Source: Acidobacteriota bacterium (GTDB taxonomy: Bacteria; Acidobacteriota; Terriglobia; Bryobacterales; Bryobacteraceae). From it: a stretch of 64,000 nt of DNA. The notes below the pieces were generated by a model. The model was not told the origin of the DNA, did no database searches, and worked only from the letters and a program-made list of their open reading frames with translations. The stretch is from positions 244,234 through 308,233 of the forward strand of contig JAFDVZ010000008.1 in NCBI GenBank assembly GCA_018268715.1. The letters run 5' to 3'. The position numbers were made by a program, and so were the translations under genes. This document shows positions 42,260 through 52,889 of this stretch, piece by piece (position 1 is the stretch's first letter; every line of letters begins with the position of its first letter).

Positions 42260-44655
42260 TTCAGGTTCTTCTCAAACAGCGCGAAGATGCGCTTATACTC
42301 GTCGGCCCAACTTGTGGGTTGCACGAAACCGTGGTCTTCCGCCGGATACATTGCGATGTCCCAGTTGGTCTTGCGCAGTTCGATCAATTTCTGGGCCAGG
42401 CGCACGGTGTCCTGGAAATGCACGTTGGTGTCGGCCATGCCGTGGCAGATCAGCAGCGCGCCCTTGAGACCCGCGGCGAAGTAGATCGGCGAGGACTGTT
42501 TGTACGCCTCGGCGTCCTTCTGCGGCATGTTCAGGATGCTCGACGTGTAGCCGTGGTTGTAGTGGGCCCAATCGGTTACCGGGCGCAGCGCGGCGCCCGC
42601 CGCGAAGACGTCCGGCTGGGTGAACAACGCCATCAAGGTGATGAATCCGCCGTAACTGCCGCCGTAGATGCCGATCTTCTTGGGATTCACGCCGTATTGG
42701 GACACGATCCACCGGGCCGCGTCGACGTGATCGTCCAGGTCCTTGCCGCCCATGTGACGGTAGATGGCCGTTCGCCAGTCCCGGCCGTAACCCGCCGAGC
42801 CGCGGTAGTCGATGTCGATGACCAGATAGCCGTGCTCCATCAGGAAATGGTGGAACAGGTACTCGTGCGAGTAACTCGACCACCACTTATGGACGTTCTG
42901 CAGATATCCCGCGCCGTGCACAAACACCACCGCCGGGCCGCCGCGCTGGAAATTGGCGGGCTTATAGACGCGCACCGGCGCCTCGGCGCCGTCACGGGTG
43001 GTGAAATGCGTGATCGGCGCGTCGATCCACGGGTAGCTCGCGAAGTCGGGCGCGGGCGACGAAGTGAGTTTACGCTCCTCGGCTCCAGGCCGGTTTTCCA
43101 TGACGTATAACTCGGGCGGCTTGTTGGTGTAGGAGTGGATATCGGCGATCCACCGCTCATCGGCCGACAGGGCCGGCGCGTGATGTCCCTTCGACGATGT
43201 GATGCGGGTCCGCGGGCCACCCTCGGCCGGCATCGAGAACAGATGGACCTCGGAAGGATCGGGCTCGTTCGACACGAGATAGAATCTCGACTTATCCTCG
43301 GACAGCCACGCCGAGCCGACTTCCCAACGTCCCGACGTCAGCGCGCGCGACTCGCCGCCGTCGTAGGGAACCGCGTATAGCTGCGAGTAACCGGTCCGTT
43401 CGCTGAGGAACCACAGGTCCTGGCCGTTCTTCATCCAGCCGAATCCCGCCCCGCGCCCGAAACCGTCGAAGCCGCCAAGCCCGCGGATCCAGGCCTCGTC
43501 GTGATCGGACGTCAACACGCGGGTCTTGCCCGTCGCCATGTCCAGGGCTAGCAGCCAGCGGTCCTTGTTATCGGCGGAGCGGGCCATCAGCACGGCCTTG
43601 GTCCCGTCTTCCGAGAACTCCGGGCGCATCAGCGCGACGTCCCGCTCGGCCGGCTTCTTACCGTCCCCCGCCGTGGGCGTCTGCTGGCCGTGTTCGATCC
43701 ACTTCACCGCCCCATCGGCGACGCCGACGATCGCCATGCGCGAGTGCGCCTGCACATCGCCCACCTTGTTCCGCGACCCGATATCTTCCGTATAGCCGGA
43801 CTCGGTCACGAAGTTCGGCACGATGGTGTTTTTCGTACCCTGCGGCGCTTCGCCGATCGCCGCGATGACGGTCTTCTCGTCGGGCGCCAGGATCAACGAC
43901 GCCACTGTCTGGCGCGGTTGCAGAGTCATCGCCTTGCGCGGATTCTCCCGCTTGCGGCGCGCTTCCTCCTCCTCTCGGATCTTGGCGCGCTGGCTGACCA
44001 CGTCGATCAGGTCACGCTCTTCCTTCTTCACGAACTCCTGGCTATCGGTCCCCTTTGGAGGCTCGCCAGAGCCGCGCGCCGCCGCCATCCCGCGTGCTCC
44101 GCCCGGTCCCGCCGCCGGCTGGTCCGCGGCGCCGGCGGGACGGATGTCGGTCAACTGTTCGAGCGCGCCATCCTCGAGCGACAACGTGTAGAGGTTGCCC
44201 GAGCGGGTAAACCAGATGCGCTTGCTGTCGCGGGTCCAGTGCGCGTTGGACTCGACGTCGGCGGTCCTCGTCACCCGGCGGGTGTGGCCGCTCGCGTTGT
44301 CGCGAATGAAAATATCGCCCTCGCGCGCCCACACCAGCCGAGCCCCGTCCTTCGACCGTTCAGCGCCGGTGGGTGGAATCAGCTTCGCTTCATCCTCGGT
44401 GAGTTTCCGCAAACCCGATCCGTCGCGGTTCACTTCATAGGTGTCGAACGGCTTCAGCACCGGTTCCGACGCCTGTTTCCATTCAAACCAGATCTTTCCG
44501 GAATCGGCGGCGAACCGGGGCGCGGAGGGCTCATAGCCATACAGGCCCGGCCCTCGCATGATGTTATCGATGGTGAGAGAAAACGGCTTCTGGGCGCCGA
44601 GCGTCGCAACCAGCACGAACACACCGGCAGCGGGGAAAAGCAAGCGGGACCGCAT
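42256..44655 (-). CDS. Exported S9 family prolyl oligopeptidase / DPP IV-like peptidase
   Basis: A 799-residue serine peptidase with signal peptide MRSRLLFPAAGVFVLVATLGAQ. An N-terminal beta-propeller (about 40-520) includes TolB/WD40-type repeats such as SAWLSEDKSRFYLVSNEPD. The C-terminal hydrolase domain has VVFVHGAGYLQN, YLVIDIDYRGSAGYGRDWR, the nucleophile elbow GIYGGSYGGFITL, LICHGMADTNVHFQD (Asp) and AEDHGFVQP (His). It degrades peptides in the periplasm or outside. A downstream gene for a duplicated-domain exported protein is coupled to it. Upstream 69 bases separate it from the CbiX-like gene, so it may be a distal member of the same run. Confidence 0.93.
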   Translation of the reverse strand: MRSRLLFPAAGVFVLVATLGAQKPFSLTIDNIMRGPGLYGYEPSAPRFAADSGKIWFEWKQASEPVLKPFDTYEVNRDGSGLRKLTEDEAKLIPPTGAERSKDGARLVWAREGDIFIRDNASGHTRRVTRTADVESNAHWTRDSKRIWFTRSGNLYTLSLEDGALEQLTDIRPAGAADQPAAGPGGARGMAAARGSGEPPKGTDSQEFVKKEERDLIDVVSQRAKIREEEEARRKRENPRKAMTLQPRQTVASLILAPDEKTVIAAIGEAPQGTKNTIVPNFVTESGYTEDIGSRNKVGDVQAHSRMAIVGVADGAVKWIEHGQQTPTAGDGKKPAERDVALMRPEFSEDGTKAVLMARSADNKDRWLLALDMATGKTRVLTSDHDEAWIRGLGGFDGFGRGAGFGWMKNGQDLWFLSERTGYSQLYAVPYDGGESRALTSGRWEVGSAWLSEDKSRFYLVSNEPDPSEVHLFSMPAEGGPRTRITSSKGHHAPALSADERWIADIHSYTNKPPELYVMENRPGAEERKLTSSPAPDFASYPWIDAPITHFTTRDGAEAPVRVYKPANFQRGGPAVVFVHGAGYLQNVHKWWSSYSHEYLFHHFLMEHGYLVIDIDYRGSAGYGRDWRTAIYRHMGGKDLDDHVDAARWIVSQYGVNPKKIGIYGGSYGGFITLMALFTQPDVFAAGAALRPVTDWAHYNHGYTSSILNMPQKDAEAYKQSSPIYFAAGLKGALLICHGMADTNVHFQDTVRLAQKLIELRKTNWDIAMYPAEDHGFVQPTSWADEYKRIFALFEKNLK

Positions 44656-44724
44656 ATCGTGATACTAGCAGGACGTTCCCGCGCCCCCTGTTGTAACACC
44701 GCTCGTCGAAGGTCGCCCCACGCC

Positions 44725-45618
44725 CTACTTTTGCGCCGATTGGCTGAGAGCCCGCGTCCGCAACGCTGTCACCGCCTGCAGGCGGATCCACTCGGGCGTC
44801 AGCGCGTGCGACGCCACCCCGCTGGCGCTCATCGAGTAGTCCAGCCCCTTGAGCAGGGTGGCGATCTCCGCCTGCACGTGTCCGGTGGAAATCAGCACCG
44901 GTTGGATGATGACGCGCGTATCCTCGCCGTAGCGCTGTACGCGGTCGCGCAGCGACGCCACGGCGGCGTCCTTCACCGGCTTCGGAGCGTCGTCTCGAAT
45001 GGTGGCGGCTTCCACCCGGCGGAACCCGTGCGCCGATTGCAGATAGGCGGCCTGCACCTTCAGGCACGCAAGCCACTTCTCGTTGTCCGGCTCCTCGTTC
45101 GGGCCGTGCGCCACCAGGATCACCGATTCGTTCCGGGGCGACTTGGAGGCCGACCGCACCTGGTCCGCGAGGATGCCGCCCAGCAGGCGGTCGCTATCCA
45201 TGGCCGGGGTCACCAGCAACTGGGCGCGGGTCTTCAACGGCTGGTGATCGACGTGCCCAGGCGCCTCCTGGCGGTCGCGCCCGTAGTAGCGAATCTCCTC
45301 GTAGTGATCGCTGAAGGAGGAAACCAGCAAGGGCACGATCACAATCCGTTTGACGTTGGCCTTGTCCAGCCGTCCGGCCACGCTGGCCAGCTCCTGGTCC
45401 GGCGTTCGCGCCGTCAGAAACGCGACTCCCTTCGGGCCCGCCCAATCCACCCGGTCCATCATATGGATGACGCGTTCGTTCCATCCCTCCACACGGGCGC
45501 CGTGGGCCACCACCAGGAGCGCATCCTCGCCGGGGGCCTCGCCCGCATTCGCCACCGGCCCGCACAGCGCGCAGAGCGCCGCCGCCACCACCATACCTAG
45601 AGTTCGTTTCATGTCCAT
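44725..45618 (-). CDS. Exported CbiX/sirohydrochlorin-chelatase-like protein
   Basis: A 297-residue class II chelatase-like protein. ATG 45618 follows AAGGA; the leader MDMKRTLGMVVAAALCALCGPVANA predicts export, which is unusual because CbiX/SirB enzymes are cytosolic. Two half-domains are seen: DALLVVAHGARVEGWN ... IVIVPLLVSSFSDHYEEI, and ESVILVAHGPNEEPDN ... VIIQPVLISTGHVQAEI. These conserve the metal-binding VAHG and the S/GHxxxE motifs. It lies 11 bases after the Kelch fusion gene in the TonB operon. A periplasmic metal-binding or metal-inserting role for cobalt, nickel or iron is inferred from fold and context. Confidence 0.8.
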   Translation of the reverse strand: MDMKRTLGMVVAAALCALCGPVANAGEAPGEDALLVVAHGARVEGWNERVIHMMDRVDWAGPKGVAFLTARTPDQELASVAGRLDKANVKRIVIVPLLVSSFSDHYEEIRYYGRDRQEAPGHVDHQPLKTRAQLLVTPAMDSDRLLGGILADQVRSASKSPRNESVILVAHGPNEEPDNEKWLACLKVQAAYLQSAHGFRRVEAATIRDDAPKPVKDAAVASLRDRVQRYGEDTRVIIQPVLISTGHVQAEIATLLKGLDYSMSASGVASHALTPEWIRLQAVTALRTRALSQSAQK

Positions 45619-45629
45619 TTTCCTTTCTT

Positions 45630-47210
45630 TCAGGGTCGATCCCGCGTTTGGGCCGGCTCGACCGCATCGATCCGATCGAGGTTGGCGCCACCGCTTGCGC
45701 CGCCAATGACGAACATCCGGTCGCCAGCCGGCGCCATCCGGTGGGCGATTCGCGGCGTCGCGCGCCCCGCTTCGATCCACCGCCGCGTCGATTCGTCGAG
45801 CCGGTGGATAACGCCGTCGGCCAGGCTGACGTACAGTCGCCCCCGGTGTACGCAGGCGGCGGGCGCGAAGGTGTTCATGCCGGCGCCCGGCAGCGTCGGC
45901 CCTTTCGTCCAAAGACCGGTGGCGGGGTTGTAGATGTTCACTTCCGCGGAGACCGCCCCCTCCGCGTCGATGCCGCCCATCGCGAACATTCGCCCATCGT
46001 GCGCGGCGGCGATCAGCGCGCGCCGCCGGAACGGCTGCGGCGCGGCTTTCCATTCGAGCTTGCCCGCCGTGAGGTCCATCATGAGGATGGTGTCCGCCCA
46101 CGTTTCGCCGGCCTTGCCGCGCAGGTTCCAGCCGCCCGACACGATCAGCGTGTCGCCCACCACCACGACATCGTGAGAGGATCGCGGCTCCGGCAGCGGG
46201 GGAAGCGCCTCCCATTGCCGCGTCGCGGGATCGAAGCGCGCGCAGTCCGCTAACGAGTGGTTATCGGCGGCCGTCCCGGGGGCGTTGCGCGGCGTCATTC
46301 CGCCGATCCGATAGATCTTTCCCCCGTGCGCGGCCAGGTTCAAACCCTGCAGGCGCGGGCCTTCCGGAAGCCGCTCCCACGGCCCCGGCGTGGAGAGCTT
46401 CAGCCGTACGAACTCGCCGGAAACCGCCTCGGTCGAGTACGTATGCGTGGGCGCGACGTGACCGCCGTACACGTACAACCATCCGCCGTCAGCCACCGCG
46501 CCGAAGCTGGACGTCGCCCGGGGAAGTGGCGCGAAGCGGACGGCCGGAGCGTCGAACACGAGCGTCGCGTAGTGGCGAAGCTCTTCGTATTTCTTGCCAT
46601 CGCGCTCGCCCTCCGCCGGCTCCCAGAACCGAGCCCAGGCTCCATAGCGGCCCGCCTGCGAGAACGCCTCGGTCTCCCCGGATTCACCGGTTCGGACCTT
46701 CTTCTGCGCGCCGTCCGGCAGGATCACGGTCACCTCGGCGTTGGCCGCGGGCTTGCCGTGCGCCAGCAGCCGAAGACGCAGCGCCCCGGCTTCGCCCACG
46801 GGGACAATCTCCACGGGCGCCGCTTCACCGACTGCCGCGCCGCCGGCCAAGGGATCGCCCAGGATGGTCTTCGGGTAGTACAGCAGCAGGTGCGGCTTCC
46901 CTCCCGCGCGCTGGGTCAACCCCAGATCGGCAACGCCGTGGATCAGTCGCGGGCTGCCTTGCCATTGGATCCGATACGCGTCGTCGGCGCGAGTCATGGC
47001 CGCCGGCGTCTCGTGGCCATCCGCGTCCCTCACCCACAGCCTGGCCCCGGAAATCAGCCCGGGATCCACGCCGCCGTCGGGCTGGAGCACTTCGCTGATG
47101 AAGACCTTCGCCGATTTGCCACCCCCGTCCGCCACGACGAAGACAAAATGCGCCTGCGCCAGCGTGGCGGCGCCGAACAGCAGCAGCGCGCACAGAATGT
47201 GTTGCCTCAT
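45630..47210 (-). CDS. Exported DUF4198-like plus Kelch-repeat fusion protein
   Basis: A 526-residue protein with signal peptide MRQHILCALLLFGAATLAQA; the mature protein begins HFVFVV, typical of DUF4198/NikM-like periplasmic proteins whose N-terminal His can bind metal. The first 210 residues match that pattern (LLAHGKPAANAEVTVILPDG, GETEAFSQAGRYGAW). From about 215 to 515 there are six Kelch-type blades (GWLYVYGGHVAPT, KIYRIGGMTPRN, DTLIVSGGWNLR, RMFAMGGIDAEG, RLYVSLADGVI, RMFVIGGASGG). GGAGGGG precedes the ATG, which overlaps the small CxxC gene by four bases. The fusion is one I do not recognise from described systems. Confidence 0.8.
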   Translation of the reverse strand: MRQHILCALLLFGAATLAQAHFVFVVADGGGKSAKVFISEVLQPDGGVDPGLISGARLWVRDADGHETPAAMTRADDAYRIQWQGSPRLIHGVADLGLTQRAGGKPHLLLYYPKTILGDPLAGGAAVGEAAPVEIVPVGEAGALRLRLLAHGKPAANAEVTVILPDGAQKKVRTGESGETEAFSQAGRYGAWARFWEPAEGERDGKKYEELRHYATLVFDAPAVRFAPLPRATSSFGAVADGGWLYVYGGHVAPTHTYSTEAVSGEFVRLKLSTPGPWERLPEGPRLQGLNLAAHGGKIYRIGGMTPRNAPGTAADNHSLADCARFDPATRQWEALPPLPEPRSSHDVVVVGDTLIVSGGWNLRGKAGETWADTILMMDLTAGKLEWKAAPQPFRRRALIAAAHDGRMFAMGGIDAEGAVSAEVNIYNPATGLWTKGPTLPGAGMNTFAPAACVHRGRLYVSLADGVIHRLDESTRRWIEAGRATPRIAHRMAPAGDRMFVIGGASGGANLDRIDAVEPAQTRDRP

Positions 47211-47434
47211 TTCCCCTCCCTTTCCTCTTGGTGAGCCGCCTTCGATCGCTGCTCCAGCAGGAGTTCGAAGTTGGCCGCGCTCGTCGATAGCAGGGCGACC
47301 AGTTGCATGTACGCGCCCGGTTCGAGCGCAAGCGTCAACGGCCCGACTTGCAGGTGGATATTCCCGCAACCGCCGCAATCGTAGACCGCGCCCAGTCCCT
47401 TGATGGAGGCGAGCACCGTTCCATCCGCCGTCAT
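47207..47434 (-). CDS. Small CxxC protein in the TonB-receptor operon
   Basis: A 75-residue protein without signal peptide. Residues about 17-25 read VYDCGGCGN, a CxxC knuckle in a Gly-rich turn, followed by IHLQVGPLTLALEPGAYMQLVALL and a charged C-terminus (EQRSKAAHQEEREGK). This could be a cytosolic metal-binding or redox peptide. It starts four bases after the TonB receptor stop and overlaps the Kelch-fusion start (ATGA), so its synthesis is tied to the operon. No family name can be given with confidence. Confidence 0.72.
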   Translation of the reverse strand: MTADGTVLASIKGLGAVYDCGGCGNIHLQVGPLTLALEPGAYMQLVALLSTSAANFELLLEQRSKAAHQEEREGK

Positions 47435-47437
47435 GTC

Positions 47438-49738
47438 TTACTCCCCTCCCAACCGCCAACGCAGCCCGATCCGCCAGGTCCGGCCGTAGTCCGGACGGTC
47501 GAACGTGGGCGTCGCCAGCGCGAGCTTCCGGTCGCGGCTGTCGGCCAGGTTGTCGATCGAGGCAAACGCCTGAAGCCCGCGCGCCAGCCTCTTCGACAGG
47601 TAGGCGTCCCACATCTGGTAGCCGTAGCCGAAGGTCCCCGTCGACGGGTTGAGCGGCCACCGGCTGAAGAAGCTCCCGCGAACGTTCGCAAGCACGCCCC
47701 ACCGGGGATTGCTGTAATCGGCCTTCACATAGCCCTGGTGGCGGTGACGTTGCGGCAAGGCCAGCCCCGTCGCGCGGTCCACGGCGTCGAGGAACGTGTA
47801 AGCTCCCGACACCCCAATGCGCCGGTTCACCGCTACAGCGCCGTTCACCTCCACGCCTTGCGTGCGCGCCCGATTCAGGTTCAGGTAGATGTAGGTCAGG
47901 CGATTCGCCAGCGGGCTGAAGCTGACGGGTACGCCGTAGGGCGCAAGCAGCGCCGCCAGTTGGTCCGGCGTCTGGGGCGTGCCCAGCGAATAGGTGTCGA
48001 TCAGGTTGTTCAACTGGTTGCGGTACAGATTCAACCCCACCTGCCAGCGGCGCTGTTGATAGGCGGCGCCGGCGGAGAAGCTCGCGCTCGTTTCCGGGCG
48101 AAGGGTCGGGTTCCCGATCACCTGATAGAAGCTCGAGGGATTGGCGAAACGGTAGTAGAGCTGACCCAAATCCGGAGCGCGGAAGCCCTGGCCGAACGAA
48201 GCGCGCGCGATCCAACGCTCCGTCAGCCGGTACACTGCGCCCGCCTTCGGGACCATGTGGTCGCCATACCGGGAGTGGCGCTGATAGCGGCCGCCCAGCG
48301 TGACGGTCAGTTTCCGAGTCGGTTGCAGCCGGTCCTGGAGCCAGACGTCGTTGGTGGTCGCCTGCTGCCCCGCGTTATCCCCAACCAGGCGGTTCGCTCC
48401 GCGGTAGAGGTCCTGCGCCCACTCGGCTCCGCCCTGCAGCAGTTGCCGGGCGCCCAACTGCCGCGACAGGGTCGCATCCAGCCGGTGATAGCGTTCGTTG
48501 AGATTCGCAAAACCATAGCTGGGCGTGTTGGTCCCCGCCAGGTCGGTCTTCGAGTTCTCGTCATAGCGGGCGGCGTAGGCGCGGGCTTGAAGGGTGGTCG
48601 CCGGAGTCAGCACGAAATCGCCGGTGACCGCGTACATCTGGCTGCTGTCGTTGCTGGTTCCCAGCGTCAGTCCGACGCTCGAGTTCGTCAGGCCGGTTTG
48701 GTGATTGTGATAGGCGGTCGCGCTGAAGCCGACCGTGGCCCGCTCGCTCCATGCATAGCGCAACCGCGTCAGCACGTCGTTGCGCGCCAGGTCGGGCCCC
48801 ACCGTGCCCGGGTTGCCAGGGATCAGCCCGTAGGCGTCCTGCCGGTGGTGTTCCAGGTCGGTGAAAAAGGTCAGTTTCTTCCACCGGGCGCCCAGGTCGA
48901 CGCGGCCGTCCATCGCGCCCAGCGAGCCGCCCGACATCGCCAGCCCCAGGCTGAAGGGCTCGGCCGGCTCCCGGGTGATCATGTTGATCACGCCGCCGAT
49001 CGCGTCCGAGCCATACAGCGCAGAGGCCGCTCCCTTGGCCACTTCCACGCGCTCCAGCTTGCCCACGTTCTGCCGGTTCAGGTTCAGGCTGCCGCTCTTG
49101 ACGCCGCGGGCGCCCACCACCGGCAACCCGTCCTGCAACACCAGCACCTGGCGCGAATCGACGCCCTGGATCTGCTCGGCGCCCACCGTCCCCGAAGATC
49201 CGCTGCGGACCACCACGCCGGGGATCTCGGAAAGCACATCGCTCACCCGCTCATACCCGGTGTCCCGAATCTGCTCCCTCGTCAACGCCTCCACCTTCAC
49301 CGGGGAGTCCGCCTGGAGTTCCTCCACACGGGAACCCGAAACCACCGTGATCTGTTGATCCATCCGCGCCAGGCCAAGCTCTGCCTCCACCACTTGGACC
49401 CGCCAAGGCCGTCGCAGATCGACGACGCGGGTTTCATTGGATAAAGCGGGCGCCGAAAAGGACAGCGAATAGCGCCCTTCGGGCAGATCCGCGAACGAGA
49501 ACTCGCCCGCGTCGTTGGTTTCGCCGCTTCGGGACCATCCGCTGAGCGCATTGCGCAGCACCGCGGAAGCGCGCGCGACGCCCAGTCCGCTCGCGTCGCG
49601 CACACGCCCCTCGATTCTGCCGCCGTCGGCAGCGGACGGCGCGGGCGGCGCCGGTTGGGCGCCCAGGGACGCGCAAAGGCAAAACACCATCGTTCCCAGG
49701 GCGCACCCCAGTGAAGTTGAAGCTCGATTTCCAGCCAT
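47438..49738 (-). CDS. TonB-dependent outer-membrane receptor with carboxypeptidase-like N-domain
   Basis: A 766-residue receptor for import of a large or metal-bound ligand. ATG 49738 follows AAGGAA and opens a signal peptide (MAGNRASTSLG...LCASLGAQ). Residues about 40-120 are a carboxypeptidase-regulatory-like domain (GRIEGRVRDASGLGVARAS). A possible TonB box (QQITVVSGSR) precedes the plug (about 130-250), which has GVVVRSGSSGTVGAEQIQGVDSRQVLVLQDG and ASALYGSDAIGGVINMIT. The barrel has a FuyA/BtuB-like order with ASFGQGFRAPDLGQLYY. It ends WRLGGE, without the usual terminal aromatic, which is odd. It heads the operon with the CxxC, Kelch and CbiX-like genes. Metal chelate or cobalamin are likely ligand classes. 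Confidence 0.92.
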   Translation of the reverse strand: MAGNRASTSLGCALGTMVFCLCASLGAQPAPPAPSAADGGRIEGRVRDASGLGVARASAVLRNALSGWSRSGETNDAGEFSFADLPEGRYSLSFSAPALSNETRVVDLRRPWRVQVVEAELGLARMDQQITVVSGSRVEELQADSPVKVEALTREQIRDTGYERVSDVLSEIPGVVVRSGSSGTVGAEQIQGVDSRQVLVLQDGLPVVGARGVKSGSLNLNRQNVGKLERVEVAKGAASALYGSDAIGGVINMITREPAEPFSLGLAMSGGSLGAMDGRVDLGARWKKLTFFTDLEHHRQDAYGLIPGNPGTVGPDLARNDVLTRLRYAWSERATVGFSATAYHNHQTGLTNSSVGLTLGTSNDSSQMYAVTGDFVLTPATTLQARAYAARYDENSKTDLAGTNTPSYGFANLNERYHRLDATLSRQLGARQLLQGGAEWAQDLYRGANRLVGDNAGQQATTNDVWLQDRLQPTRKLTVTLGGRYQRHSRYGDHMVPKAGAVYRLTERWIARASFGQGFRAPDLGQLYYRFANPSSFYQVIGNPTLRPETSASFSAGAAYQQRRWQVGLNLYRNQLNNLIDTYSLGTPQTPDQLAALLAPYGVPVSFSPLANRLTYIYLNLNRARTQGVEVNGAVAVNRRIGVSGAYTFLDAVDRATGLALPQRHRHQGYVKADYSNPRWGVLANVRGSFFSRWPLNPSTGTFGYGYQMWDAYLSKRLARGLQAFASIDNLADSRDRKLALATPTFDRPDYGRTWRIGLRWRLGGE

Positions 49739-49761
49739 GTTCCTTTCCCTTGAAAGCCCTG

Positions 49762-49796
49762 GCTGGCGGCGCCTAGAATGAAAAGGTCGCCAGCCC
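49762..49796 (-). promoter_or_regulatory. Leader hairpin upstream of the TonB receptor start
   Basis: GGCTGGCG (49762-49769) and CGCCAGCC (49789-49796) form an 8-pair perfect stem, extendable by two pairs. It ends 23 bases before the receptor start codon, just ahead of the AAGGAA ribosome-binding site. It could protect the leader or modulate translation. Confidence 0.45.
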
Positions 49797-49908
49797 TCCG
49801 GGTTGTCGATTTCCAGGTCCCTTCGGTGCTTCGCCAAAAGTTAGCCGCGGGGACCCGCCTCGATTCGTGCTCTCGCCATGGCCGCCGGTCGGCAGCCCAC
49901 CATCAGTT

Positions 49909-49923
49909 GCGAGCGAGTTGCAT
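49909..49923. promoter_or_regulatory. Second operator copy, downstream of the promoter
   Basis: TGCGAGCGAGTTGCA matches the perfect palindrome at 49984-49998 in 12 of 15 positions, with one half-site (AGTTGCA) intact. It lies about 16-30 bases past the predicted transcription start of the TonB operon. Confidence 0.5.
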
Positions 49924-49945
49924 TTACAGGAGGCTCTCGTCCGAA

Positions 49946-49975
49946 TTATGCAGTATTCGTTTACTTCTCGTCAAT
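49946..49975 (-). promoter_or_regulatory. Predicted sigma-70 promoter of the TonB-receptor operon
   Basis: Minus strand TTGACG (49975-49970), an 18-base spacer, and CATAAT (49951-49946). The expected transcript start is near 49939, giving a leader of about 200 bases. Confidence 0.6.
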
Positions 49976-49983
49976 CGATTTCT

Positions 49984-49998
49984 GCAACTGAGTTGCAA
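49984..49998. promoter_or_regulatory. Perfect palindromic operator candidate
   Basis: TGCAACT-G-AGTTGCA is a perfect 7-1-7 palindrome nine bases upstream of the -35 element. The interrupted-palindrome form suits a Fur/Zur-class or other dimeric regulator. The regulator gene is not in the window. Confidence 0.6.
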
Positions 49999-50126
49999 GA
50001 CAAATGAGCCAGGCGCCGATTCCGCGGCTCGCCCGACCGGCCGCCCGGCGCTCCCCGGCAAACCCCGCGCCGCGCCCCGCCATGGGACAATATAGATACA
50101 CTCTCCCGGCCTCAGACACCCGGATT

Positions 50127-52885
<2,759 letters not shown>

Positions 52886-52889
<4 letters not shown>

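Larger units (their letters stand above)
49739..50126. other. Intergenic control region between divergent TonB operon and uvrA
   Basis: 388 bases hold two operator-like palindromes, a promoter for the minus-strand operon and a leader hairpin, listed separately. A -10-like TATAGAT (50093-50099) about 30 bases before the uvrA start may be the uvrA promoter but lacks a good -35. Confidence 0.6.

Noticed and set aside
49739..49940. Cobalamin riboswitch in the leader of the TonB operon
   Set aside because: The leader is long and the operon has a CbiX-like gene, but no B12-box or conserved core sequence could be found; only a simple hairpin is visible.
49984..49998. Palindrome as a LexA box for uvrA
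   Set aside because: uvrA is a common SOS gene, but the motif does not occur upstream of lexA in this window, and it sits next to the promoter of the opposite operon.
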